The notes under the pieces are model-generated. The model did no database searches. It saw nothing but the letters and a program-made list of their open reading frames with translations, and was not told the origin of the DNA. Made by a program: the position numbers and the translations under genes. From Thalassobacter stenotrophicus (lineage in GTDB: Bacteria; Pseudomonadota; Alphaproteobacteria; Rhodobacterales; Rhodobacteraceae): a stretch of DNA of 64,000 bases. The stretch is from positions 372,001 through 436,000 of the forward strand of contig NZ_CYRX01000031.1 in assembly GCF_001458315.1 (NCBI RefSeq). The letters are read 5' to 3'. Positions 25,310 to 33,034 of the stretch are shown in pieces; the stretch's first letter is position 1, and each line of letters opens with the position of its first letter.

Positions 25310-25494
25310 CCCGGCTGCATCGGTAAAAAGCCGACTGTGAGCAGGCCGATGCCCGCCACAAGCCCCCACAGCCAAAGCTGCCAAACGGGGCCCTCTGCCT
25401 TCCAAACGCTGCGATACCGATAACCAGAAATGCAGGCCACCACAAAGATGGCTGTCGCCACGCCGGGCGTGAGGTACAAACTCGTCTCAAGCAC
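25306..25494 (-). CDS. small two-helix membrane protein, unknown function
   Basis: The likely product is 62 residues with two hydrophobic segments (YLTPGVATAIFVVACISGY and LWLWGLVAGIGLLTVGF) joined by a basic loop. I place the start at GTG 25494, since GGAGAG lies 6 bases upstream; the ATG at 25509 would put this ribosome site inside the coding region. Codon use and the helix pattern argue for a real gene. I do not recognise the family. It converges on nqrM with a 4-base overlap and is divergent from the CBS gene. Confidence 0.6.
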   Translation of the reverse strand: MLETSLYLTPGVATAIFVVACISGYRYRSVWKAEGPVWQLWLWGLVAGIGLLTVGFLPMQPG

Positions 25495-25576
25495 TGATCT
25501 CTCTCCCATTAGGCGTTTTGGCCAAGTCGCGGTACCATGGCAATGGTCACGGACTCAAGTAGACAGGAGAGACGAC

Positions 25577-26101
25577 ATGCCCACATCCTATCAAGCCCCC
25601 ACCCGCGGCGACACGCGCGAAGCAAAAAAGAGCGTTAGTCAATCCACACAGAGCAATATCAAACGCGATGCAGCGACCGTGGCCGAACTGCTTAAGAGTA
25701 AGGGCGGAACTGTGTTTTCGGTGGCACCCAGCGATACAATTGCCACGGCAGTCAACATACTGCGCGATAAGAAAATCGGCGCCCTCGTCGTGACCACATC
25801 CGACGGCGCCTTGGCCGGCATCCTGTCTGAGCGTGATATCGTCCGCAAACTTGCCGAAACGCCGGGGCAAACCCTGCCACAGCTTGTGTCTGAAAACATG
25901 ACCGAAAACGTCATCACCTGCGCGCCTGACGATACACTAGTCACGGTGTTGCGGCTCATGACCGAGGGCAAATTCCGACACATGCCCGTTCTGGCGGACG
26001 GCAAACTGCACGGCATGGTCACCATCGGCGATGTGGTCACCTATCGGTTGCAAGAGCTGGAACACGAGGCATTGCAGCTCAAACAGATGATTGTCGGCTA
26101 G
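25577..26101 (+). CDS. CBS domain-containing protein
   Basis: The protein has 174 residues and two CBS motifs: about 38-95 (VFSVAPSDTIATAVNILRDKKIGALVV, ending ILSERDIVRKL) and about 108-160 (VITCAPDDTLVTVLRLMTEGKFRHMPVL, ending TIGDVVTYRL). Each is shown here only as a description of the pattern. CBS pairs bind adenine nucleotides. There is no catalytic domain. ATG 25577 is chosen because AGGAGAGACGAC precedes it; the frame upstream has no ribosome site. A C-terminal helix follows the second motif. Single-gene unit. Confidence 0.9.
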   Translation: MPTSYQAPTRGDTREAKKSVSQSTQSNIKRDAATVAELLKSKGGTVFSVAPSDTIATAVNILRDKKIGALVVTTSDGALAGILSERDIVRKLAETPGQTLPQLVSENMTENVITCAPDDTLVTVLRLMTEGKFRHMPVLADGKLHGMVTIGDVVTYRLQELEHEALQLKQMIVG

Positions 26102-26194
26102 GTAATTACTGCGTCTTGCTCTGGGAAAGGCGGTGGTTCTAAGCAAGTCATTCAAACACTTAACCGATAACACGGTCGGTCGCGGTGAATTAAC

Positions 26195-26211
26195 TTGGGT
26201 TTCGAACCCAA
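26195..26211. other. short perfect hairpin with UUCG-like loop
   Basis: TTGGGTT and AACCCAA flank TCG in the 230-base gap between the CBS and fasciclin genes. There is no T-run after it on either strand and no surrounding cloverleaf, so it is neither a good terminator nor a tRNA. Function unknown. Confidence 0.4.
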
Positions 26212-26281
26212 TACGCCATCACTTGGCGGCCAAGGTCCTGTTATCATCGCCACACTGAACTTCGCGACTGCCTTCAGCGCA

Positions 26282-26318
26282 TAAAAAAGAGCGGCGCGCA
26301 AGTTGCACACCGCCCTTT
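26282..26318 (-). terminator. intrinsic terminator after the fasciclin gene
   Basis: An imperfect GC-rich stem (about 26289-26315) is followed, on the minus strand, by TCTTTTTTAT. It starts shortly after the fasciclin gene stop at 26332. Confidence 0.7.
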
Positions 26319-26331
26319 AATCTGTCCGCCA

Positions 26332-26823
26332 TTAGGGCAGCAGGACCGTATCAATCACGTGGATAACGCCATTAGAGGCCTCGATATCAGCCGCCGTCAC
26401 CGTCGCGTTTTCGACCGTAACGCCGCTGCGCCCGTCAATATGTACCGACGCGCCGTTCACAGTCGCCACGCTGAGACGCTGGCCCGCCAGATCAGCGGCC
26501 ATCACTTTGCCCGGCACCACGTGGTAAGTCAGGATCGCGGTCAGCTGGTCCTTATTTTCCGGTAGCAGCAGCGTATCTACTGTGCCCGCAGGCAGAGCTG
26601 CAAAAGCCTCATCCGTAGGCGCGAACACCGTAAACGGCCCCTCGCTTGACAACACACCCGCCAAATCAGCGGCCCCGACGGCCGCCACAAGCGTGTTAAA
26701 CGATCCAGCCGATTGTGCGACTTCGACGATATTTGGCTCAGACGGCGTCATCATTTCAGCGCAGCCAGATACGGCCAAGGCACCGGCCACAACAGTGGCT
26801 TTCAATACGAGCGACAATTTCAT
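26332..26823 (-). CDS. fasciclin domain lipoprotein
   Basis: The 163-residue protein has a lipoprotein signal ([11 protein letters not shown]) and a single fasciclin (FAS1) domain, with the H1 motif [17 protein letters not shown], the central YHVVPGKVM and the H2 box ending [18 protein letters not shown]1 proteins act in adhesion or cell-surface interaction; the specific role here is unknown. ATG 26823 is preferred over 26850 because AAGGAA lies before it. The promoter side holds an inverted repeat shared with the divergent DUF6502 gene. Confidence 0.92.
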   Translation of the reverse strand: MKLSLVLKATVVAGALAVSGCAEMMTPSEPNIVEVAQSAGSFNTLVAAVGAADLAGVLSSEGPFTVFAPTDEAFAALPAGTVDTLLLPENKDQLTAILTYHVVPGKVMAADLAGQRLSVATVNGASVHIDGRSGVTVENATVTAADIEASNGVIHVIDTVLLP

Positions 26824-26854
26824 TGGTATTTCCTTTAATTCTTTTTTCACCCTG

Positions 26855-26936
26855 CGTGTGCAAAATACACACGACTACCAACCCAAAATGCATCGACTTG
26901 AAAAAAAGGCAAGAAATTTGTGGAAATTTTGCACAC
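26855..26936. promoter_or_regulatory. paired GTGTGCAAAAT elements in the divergent promoter
   Basis: GTGTGCAAAAT at 26856-26866 recurs as its exact reverse complement at 26926-26936. The first copy also sits in a local palindrome, CGTGTG-7-CACACG (26855-26873). The spacing of 70 bases between copies is close to seven helical turns, so a looped repressor or one site per promoter is plausible. The cognate regulator is not recognisable. Confidence 0.5.
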
Positions 26937-26955
26937 AAGCAGTGATAACATCCAG

Positions 26956-27807
26956 ATGACGCCAGATCCCTTTACCAAAAGTTCCCTGTTTGAGCAGGCC
27001 GTGCGCGCGATCTTGCGCCCATTGGTTCGGGCCTTGATTGCCCAGGGTGTAACCGCGACCGCGTTTTACCGGATCATCAAGCAGACATATGTCGAGGTCG
27101 CCACCGACGCCGCGGGCGATGCTGCCACCGACAGCCAAGTCAGTGTGATGACCGGTGTACACCGCCGCGATGTTAAAACCCTGCGCGCTGCGGACGCAGC
27201 CGCAGATGCAACCGTCGCCCGCAAATCCTCGACCCTGGCCACGGTGGTGGGCCGCTGGATCACCCAGCCGGACCTCTCAACCCCGACGGGCGCACCCAGT
27301 CCCCTGCCCCGCAGCGCGGCCACCCCGCCCAGCTTTGACCACCTCGTGCAAAGCGTCAGCCGCGATGTGCGCCCCCGCGCGGTTTTGGATGAGTTGGAGC
27401 GCCAAAGCATCGTCAGCATGGATGCCGACGGCTTGGTGCATCTGAACCCGGCGGCATTGGTCGGACCTGCCGATCTGGACCAAAAGCTACATTTCTTTTC
27501 CGAAAACCTTGGCGATCACATGAATGCCGCGGTTGAAAATCTATTGGCCGATGGCCCGTCACCATTCCTTGAACGCGCCGTGTTTTACAACCATCTTACA
27601 AAGACGTCAGTCACGGCCATCGAACAGGACGTGCGCACCATTGGAATCAAAGCTTTGCAAGACATCAACACCCGCGCAGCGCACCTGCAAAATGCGGATA
27701 AGACCGACCCAGACGCCACTATGCGGTTTCGGTTTGGCGTTTTCTTGTATTCGGATGATGATGGTCCGGCGGACAATATTTCAGACCAGAAGAGTTTTCC
27801 AAGATGA
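26956..27807 (+). CDS. DUF6502 family protein
   Basis: The protein has about 283 residues from ATG 26956 (GTG 26920 is a possible earlier start). The N-terminus, ILRPLVRALIAQGVTATAFYRIIKQTYV, followed by VMTGVHRRDVKTLR, is typical of the DUF6502 family; the first part resembles a helix-turn-helix, so DNA binding is possible but unproven. The middle (GRWITQPDLS) and C-terminal part are helical. Its stop overlaps the start of the DUF5666 gene (ATGA), so the two are translationally coupled. Function unknown. Confidence 0.8.
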   Translation: MTPDPFTKSSLFEQAVRAILRPLVRALIAQGVTATAFYRIIKQTYVEVATDAAGDAATDSQVSVMTGVHRRDVKTLRAADAAADATVARKSSTLATVVGRWITQPDLSTPTGAPSPLPRSAATPPSFDHLVQSVSRDVRPRAVLDELERQSIVSMDADGLVHLNPAALVGPADLDQKLHFFSENLGDHMNAAVENLLADGPSPFLERAVFYNHLTKTSVTAIEQDVRTIGIKALQDINTRAAHLQNADKTDPDATMRFRFGVFLYSDDDGPADNISDQKSFPR

Positions 27808-28730
27808 CCCGCAGCACCCATACCCGACGCTTTATCCTCGGCGCAGGCGCCGCGAGCGTCTTTTGGCCAAGTGCAGCTTTGCCTGCCCCTGCCCGGCCCC
27901 GCCAATCCGAGGGCGGTATCGGCGGCACCGGGATTGTCGGCATCCTGACGGAGTTTGGCAGCTTGATCGTTGCGGGCCGCCGCGTGGCGACGGACGACCT
28001 CACCAAATATTCGGATGGGTTTGGTGAAATCACAGCCAGCGATATCGCCATTGGCGATAGCCTGACGGTTGAGGCAGGCGGTCCAACGGATAGGCTGACC
28101 GCGCGGCGCGTCCACGTCACCCATCCGCTGGTGGGTGAAATCACAGCAATCGCCAACGGTGGCCGAGAACTGACGATTTTGGGAACCACGGTGAAGCTAT
28201 CGCGGCCCAACCCGCTTGCTCGGATCGGCCAGCGCGTGGCTGTTTCGGGTCTTTGGCGCAGCAATACTGTTGAGGCCAGCGGCCTCACGCCCGCTCGGGA
28301 TGCGCGCGATTTGATCTCAGGCACCGTCGAGCGGCCGGGGTTTGCCACGACGGTATCCGGCGTCCGCGTGCGCGGGACCAGCATTCAACAACTTAAGGAC
28401 GAAGGCTTTGGCAGCGTTGTGGGCCGCTATGACCCCAATACCGGCCTAATGCGCAGCCAGCGCGCTGTGACCGCGCGTTTCACCGGGGCCGCTGGCCCGC
28501 TTAAACGCCTCGCGATTGAGGGCTATCTAGAGCAGACGCGCGCCGCACCCGGCTACCGCGTCGCGGGGCTGGGCCACAGTTTTGCGCGCAATATCGACCT
28601 TAGCCCCTATGCGCAGGGGCGGACGTTGTTTTTGGGCGACTACACTGGGCTATTCGCCGCCCGCGAGGCTTTGGGTCTGCCCGAGGATCCGGCCGCACGT
28701 GCCCAGATCCTCGGCGCGTTCGCACGCTAA
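27804..28730 (+). CDS. DUF5666 domain-containing secreted protein
   Basis: The 308-residue protein has a signal peptide with twin-arginine-like TRRFILGAGAAS. Repeated small OB-like units of the DUF5666 type follow: GIGGTGIVGILTEFGSLIVAG, then GEITAIANGGRELTILGTTV and GTVERPGFATTVSGVRV. Each has a glycine-rich turn and beta strands. It probably acts in the periplasm or at the surface. It is coupled to the DUF6502 gene, a pairing I regard as likely functional. Substrate or partner unknown. Confidence 0.82.
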   Translation: MTRSTHTRRFILGAGAASVFWPSAALPAPARPRQSEGGIGGTGIVGILTEFGSLIVAGRRVATDDLTKYSDGFGEITASDIAIGDSLTVEAGGPTDRLTARRVHVTHPLVGEITAIANGGRELTILGTTVKLSRPNPLARIGQRVAVSGLWRSNTVEASGLTPARDARDLISGTVERPGFATTVSGVRVRGTSIQQLKDEGFGSVVGRYDPNTGLMRSQRAVTARFTGAAGPLKRLAIEGYLEQTRAAPGYRVAGLGHSFARNIDLSPYAQGRTLFLGDYTGLFAAREALGLPEDPAARAQILGAFAR

Positions 28731-28742
28731 GAAACAGGAACC

Positions 28743-29012
28743 TTAGCGCAGACCAACCAAGCCCACAGCCGTTGTGCCCGAGGCATGCACACGCGCCAAA
28801 CGGAACGGATAGGCCACGCCTGCACGAAGGCCCGCCAATGTCACGGTCGTGCCTGAGATAAAGGTCACGCGCACGTCTCCGTCGCCGCCTACGTAAAGCG
28901 CGCGCGTGGCATGGGACAGGTCAGCCGTATCACTCGGTGTGATTTCTTCGGCATTCTGGGCGGGACTATCGAGACCGGATTGACCTTTATATTCGTCAAA
29001 ATCGTCAAGCAT
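28743..29012 (-). CDS. GTA-type spike base protein, RCAP_Rcc01079 family-like
   Basis: The 89-residue protein has the compact beta pattern of the spike base protein family named after Rhodobacter capsulatus gene-transfer-agent protein Rcc01079: PSDTADL, TRALYVGGDGDVRVTF, GTTVTLAGLRAGVAYPFRLARVHASG and TTAVGLVGL. AAGGAT lies just before the ATG. No other gene-transfer-agent or phage tail gene is present within the window, so it is an orphan copy. Recognition is from motif memory and needs a profile search. Confidence 0.7.
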   Translation of the reverse strand: MLDDFDEYKGQSGLDSPAQNAEEITPSDTADLSHATRALYVGGDGDVRVTFISGTTVTLAGLRAGVAYPFRLARVHASGTTAVGLVGLR

Positions 29013-29127
29013 TGGATATCCTTCTTGGAACAGGGGGATGCGTTAAGTGCACTGAGACAGCGCCAAAAACCACCGAACCAAGGGGTGTTGCCTATTCTAC
29101 GATCCTGCGTGCGCTGCGGCCCCGAGG

Positions 29128-30471
29128 CTAGTCTTGTAGGCGATGCGCCAAGGTGCGCTGACGCTCTAGCAGCTTGGGCATATCCACGGTGGTGACATGC
29201 CCGTCCGCCACAACGCGGCGTCCCTCAACGAACAGGTCGCGGACCTGTTGTGGCCCTGCCAACAACAATGCACCCATGTCCCATGACCCTGCCGCCGCGA
29301 CGCTGCGCATATCCCACACGGCGATGTCCGCGCGGAAACCCGGGGCGAGCTGACCACAATCAGAGCGGCCCAACACCTCGGCCCCGCCCCGCGTCGCGAG
29401 GCGCAGTGCTGCATGTGCCGACATCGCATCGGCCCCACGTGTGACCCGCTGCAACAGCATCGCTTGCCGGGCCTCGGCTACGAGGGATCCGATGTCGTTA
29501 CTCGCCGATCCGTCCACGCCCAAACCCATTTTGACGCCCGCGTTTTGCATCTCCACCAAGGGGGCAACGCCGGACCCAAGCCGACAGTTAGAACAAGGGC
29601 AATGCGCTACGCCCGTCCGGCTACTTGCAAACAAATCAATCTCTTGCGCGTCGAGCTTCACGCAGTGTGCGTGCCAAACGTCATCCCCGGTCCAGCCCAA
29701 GTCTTCGGCGTATTGCCCGGGCCGACAGCCAAATTTCTCAAGCGAATAGGCAATGTCTTCATCATTCTCAGCCAAGTGCGTGTGCAGCATCACGCCCTTG
29801 TCACGCGCCAGGATCGCCGCGTCCCGCATCAAATCACGACTGACCGAGAACGGTGAGCAAGGCGCAACCCCCACACGCACCATCGAACCGGGGCGCGGGT
29901 CATGGTGGGCGTCAATGACGCGAATGCTGTCCTCGATGATCGCGGCCTCGTTTTCAACCAACGCATCCGGGGGCAAACCGCCGAGGCTTTCACCGATGCT
30001 CATGGCGCCGCGGGTCGGATGGAACCGCAATCCGATGTCAGAAGCCGCAGCAATCGTATCATCCAAACGGCTGCCGTTGGGATACAAATACAGATGGTCA
30101 GACGACAGCGTGCACCCCGACAGAGCCAATTCAGCCAGCCCAACCTGAGCCGAGACATACATTTCTTCGGGACCAAACCGCGCCCAGATCGGGTACAGCG
30201 TCCGCAGCCAGCCGAACAGAAGCGCGTCCTGCGCCCCTGGGACGGCGCGCGTCAGGGTCTGGTACAGGTGATGGTGCGTATTCACGAGGCCGGGTGTCAC
30301 CAAACACCCCTCAGCATTCAGCACATCCGCCCCGGGCCCCGGCTCCAGCCCAACGCCGACCTCGGCAATAACGCCATCCTTGATCCGCACGTCAGCGCCA
30401 TCAAGGCGCAGATCCGCGTCATCCATCGTTAACAAGCGGGCGGCGCCCTTGATCAAAGTCTCACAGGGCAT
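29128..30471 (-). CDS. 8-oxoguanine deaminase (amidohydrolase)
   Basis: This amidohydrolase superfamily enzyme (447 residues) is of the subgroup that deaminates 8-oxoguanine to urate. The metal site starts with NTHHHLYQTL, followed by LHTHLAEN and HAHCVKLD, and ends with the metal-binding Asp in GLGVDGSASND. AHCPCSNCRLGSG and LFGWLRTLYPIW are typical of the 8-oxoguanine/isoxanthopterin deaminase group. It is cytosolic and would salvage oxidised purines. It follows hisN with an 11-base overlap, so both are probably co-transcribed. Confidence 0.87.
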   Translation of the reverse strand: MPCETLIKGAARLLTMDDADLRLDGADVRIKDGVIAEVGVGLEPGPGADVLNAEGCLVTPGLVNTHHHLYQTLTRAVPGAQDALLFGWLRTLYPIWARFGPEEMYVSAQVGLAELALSGCTLSSDHLYLYPNGSRLDDTIAAASDIGLRFHPTRGAMSIGESLGGLPPDALVENEAAIIEDSIRVIDAHHDPRPGSMVRVGVAPCSPFSVSRDLMRDAAILARDKGVMLHTHLAENDEDIAYSLEKFGCRPGQYAEDLGWTGDDVWHAHCVKLDAQEIDLFASSRTGVAHCPCSNCRLGSGVAPLVEMQNAGVKMGLGVDGSASNDIGSLVAEARQAMLLQRVTRGADAMSAHAALRLATRGGAEVLGRSDCGQLAPGFRADIAVWDMRSVAAAGSWDMGALLLAGPQQVRDLFVEGRRVVADGHVTTVDMPKLLERQRTLAHRLQD

Positions 30472-31270
30472 TGGAAATCACCTCTAGGGCTGCGGAATGA
30501 AGTTCAGGCGTTGCGGCTGCGATAATGCGCCCGCCTTCGTGGGCCGGCTGACCCGACCAATCTGTGACGATGCCGCCAGCGGCTTGCACCACGGCGATTG
30601 GGGCTGCGACGTCATAGGCGTTCAACCCCGCCTCAATGACCAAATCCACGTGGCCCGCCGCAAGCAATGCATAGGCGTAGCAGTCCATACCGTAGCGGGT
30701 CAGTTTGCACTGCTTGGCCACGGCGTGAAAGGCGCGCGCCTCCGCGTCCGTGCCCACTTCGGGGAATGTTGTAAGGATCGTCGCCTCCGACAGGGTCCGT
30801 GTGTCGGACACAGCCAAGGTGGTTTCCCCCGTCGGGCCCACACAGCGCGCAACGCCAAACCCGCCCTCAAACCGCTCTGCGATGTAGGGTTGATCAATAA
30901 TTCCGTAAATTGGGCCGGACGCGTCTTGCAGCGCGATCAGCACGCCCCATGTCGGCGTCCCTGATATAAACCCGCGCGTCCCGTCAATCGGGTCAAGGAC
31001 CCACGTCAGGCCACTTGTGCCGGGCTTTGCGCCCTCTTCCTCGCCCAAGATGCCGTCATCGGGACGTTCCTGTGCAAGAACCGCGCACATCGCAGCCTCG
31101 GCTGCACGATCAGCAATAGTGACAGGGTCAAAACCGGCGGCATCCTTGTTGTCCGCGCCTAGCCCGCGCACACGAAAATGGCGCAACGTCTCACGGCGTG
31201 CGGCATCTGCCATTGCGTGGCCAACCCGTTTGAAACCGGTCGCCATGACGGGGTCGATTGTGTGGTGCAT
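30461..31270 (-). CDS. hisN: histidinol-phosphatase, inositol monophosphatase family
   Basis: The protein belongs to the inositol monophosphatase fold: GEEEGAKPG, the metal motif DPIDGTRGFISGTPTWG, GMDCYAYALLAAGHVDLVIEAGLNAYDVAAP and the second metal site in the same segment. Each is quoted in part only. The RGFISG and YDVAAP details fit the HisN type that removes phosphate from histidinol phosphate in alphaproteobacteria; inositol monophosphatase is the alternative. ATG 31270 (MHHTIDPV) gives the usual length of about 269 residues. It overlaps the downstream deaminase gene. Confidence 0.85.
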   Translation of the reverse strand: MHHTIDPVMATGFKRVGHAMADAARRETLRHFRVRGLGADNKDAAGFDPVTIADRAAEAAMCAVLAQERPDDGILGEEEGAKPGTSGLTWVLDPIDGTRGFISGTPTWGVLIALQDASGPIYGIIDQPYIAERFEGGFGVARCVGPTGETTLAVSDTRTLSEATILTTFPEVGTDAEARAFHAVAKQCKLTRYGMDCYAYALLAAGHVDLVIEAGLNAYDVAAPIAVVQAAGGIVTDWSGQPAHEGGRIIAAATPELHSAALEVISNAL

Positions 31271-31367
31271 TCTGAGCGGCCCTTCCACGCGGTGTCTGAC
31301 GGCACGTGGGTGTCATGGGGCATCGCTAGCGTCAAGGCGCGCAACCACGCGCCGTGGCATCAAGGCC

Positions 31368-31742
31368 CTAGGCGGCACTCTCGGACAAGACCCGCGCCAG
31401 TTCAAACAGGCGGCGGCGCTGGTTTTCAGGGATCGCATAGTACGACCGCACAAGCTCCATGGCCTCTTTGTCGCCCAAGATATCGCCGGGCGTCCCTTCG
31501 GCCACATGCGCAGGGGCGTCTTCGTCCCGCACACCTTCAAAGAAATAGCTCACCGGCACCGACAGCGCCTCAGAGATTTCCCAAAGCCGCGAAGCCGAAA
31601 CCCGGTTCATGCCCGTTTCGTATTTTTGGATTTGCTGGAACTTGATCCCGACATGCTCAGCGAGCTGCTGCTGGGTCATACCCACCATCCACCGCCGATG
31701 GCGAATTCGTTTTCCGACATTCACATCCACAGGATGTTTCAT
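31368..31742 (-). CDS. XRE family transcriptional regulator
   Basis: The 124-residue protein has an N-terminal helix-turn-helix (about residues 10-64: GKRIRHRRWMVGMTQQQLAE, QIQKYETGMNRVSASRLWEIS) and a short C-terminal helical domain (ENQRRRLFELARVLSES). This pattern is widespread in Rhodobacteraceae. ATG 31742 is chosen because TAAGGAG lies 7 bases upstream. It is divergent from the quinone oxidoreductase gene, and a 326-base gap with repeated elements lies between them. Autoregulation is plausible. Confidence 0.9.
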   Translation of the reverse strand: MKHPVDVNVGKRIRHRRWMVGMTQQQLAEHVGIKFQQIQKYETGMNRVSASRLWEISEALSVPVSYFFEGVRDEDAPAHVAEGTPGDILGDKEAMELVRSYYAIPENQRRRLFELARVLSESAA

Positions 31743-32068
31743 CACGTCACTCCTTAATCGAGCCTTAGACACAGGAAGATCGTCCTGCCCATGCTCTCAA
31801 CGTTCTGTTTCGTAAAGATCACACGACACCACCATGCGTCAGATCAAGTTTACACGCAAACTATCAAATAAAGTTTACACTTTAATGACACAGGATTGCG
31901 CCCAAGCCTGTTAACCTCTGATTCAGATAGATATTGCAAAATGCGATGCAATTTCAAAAACTCCGACGGAAAACCCACCTTACACAAGAAAATCCAATAA
32001 AAAGCACTTGTCTTTTATGATTTTCACGGCACTTTCGGCAACCCAGTGCAATTGGCAAAGGAACCGTC
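31743..32068. other. 326-base gap between the XRE and quinone oxidoreductase genes
   Basis: No gene is seen. The region is AT-richer than its surroundings, especially 31845-32030, and carries the AAGTTTACAC repeats described separately. It must contain the divergent promoters. Confidence 0.6.
31846..31883. promoter_or_regulatory. AAGTTTACAC direct repeats and AAAGT-4-ACTTT palindrome
   Basis: AAGTTTACAC occurs at 31846-31855 and again at 31871-31880, 25 bases apart. The second copy is inside the inverted repeat AAAGT-TTAC-ACTTT (31870-31883). It is a good candidate operator for the adjacent XRE regulator. Confidence 0.5.
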
Positions 32069-33034
32069 ATGCTCGCCTATCGTATCTCGGGGACGGACCG
32101 AACCCTCACTTGTGAAGACATCCCCCGGCCAAATCCCCTCCCCGGAGAGGTCTTGGTTCGAATCACTGCCTGCGGGATGAATTTCGCGGATTTGCTGATG
32201 CAAAAGGGCACATATCAGGACACGCCCGCCCTGCCCTTCACACCCGGCCTCGAAATTAGCGGCGTGATTGAGGCCCTTGGCCCCGACACCGACGGCCCTA
32301 CACCCGGAACGCGTGTAGCCATTTTTGGCGGCCAAGGCGGGCTGGCGGAATGGGGCTGTTTTCCAGCCAATCGCTGCGTTCCAATACCCGATAGCATGAC
32401 CGACGAACAGGCCGCAGGTTTTCAGATCGCATACGGCACAAGCCACCTCGCGCTGACCCACGCCGCCCGCCTCAAACCCGGTGAGCGGTTGGTGGTTTTG
32501 GGGGCTGCGGGGGGCGTTGGCCTTACTGCGGTCGAAATAGGTGCGCAACTCGGGGCCGAGGTGATCGCCTGTGCCAGAGGTGCCGACAAACTGGCCGTGG
32601 CCAAGGCCGCAGGCGCGCACCACCTAATCGACACCGACACGCAGGACATTCGTGAAACCGTCAAAGCGATTGGCGGCGCCGACGTCGTGTATGACGCAAT
32701 TGGCGGCACGCAATTCACCGATGCCTTTCGCGCAACCAACCCGGGCGGGCGCATGTTGCTGATCGGTTTTGCCAGCGGCGATCTGCCCGAGATCAAGCCA
32801 AACCATATGCTGGTCAAAAACATCTCGGTTCACGGGCTGTATTGGGGCGGATTGCTCAAAACGAGCCCATCGGTCGTCACTGACAGCCTCGCCGCTTTGC
32901 TAAAGATGTTTGAGGCCGGACAAATCACACCGCACATCAGCCACGTCCTACCGTTTGACCAAGTTCCCGAGGCGTTGGATCTGCTTAGGACGCGGCGCTC
33001 AACCGGGAAGGTCGTGGTGCAGACGACCCCATAA
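32069..33034 (+). CDS. NADPH:quinone oxidoreductase family protein (zinc-free MDR)
   Basis: The 321-residue medium-chain reductase has an N-terminal GroES-like domain (residues 1-120, GMNFADLLMQKGTYQ) and a Rossmann domain with VLGAAGGVGLTAVEIGAQLG (about 141-165). The catalytic zinc ligands of alcohol dehydrogenases are absent, as expected for the quinone oxidoreductase branch. Substrate unknown; acyl-CoA-linked relatives also exist. The 3' end overlaps the convergent LysR gene by 50 bases. Confidence 0.9.
   Translation: MLAYRISGTDRTLTCEDIPRPNPLPGEVLVRITACGMNFADLLMQKGTYQDTPALPFTPGLEISGVIEALGPDTDGPTPGTRVAIFGGQGGLAEWGCFPANRCVPIPDSMTDEQAAGFQIAYGTSHLALTHAARLKPGERLVVLGAAGGVGLTAVEIGAQLGAEVIACARGADKLAVAKAAGAHHLIDTDTQDIRETVKAIGGADVVYDAIGGTQFTDAFRATNPGGRMLLIGFASGDLPEIKPNHMLVKNISVHGLYWGGLLKTSPSVVTDSLAALLKMFEAGQITPHISHVLPFDQVPEALDLLRTRRSTGKVVVQTTP

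Noticed and set aside
26195-26211. T-arm-like GGTTTCGAACC stretch considered as part of a tRNA
   Set aside because: No acceptor, D or anticodon arms can be folded around it.
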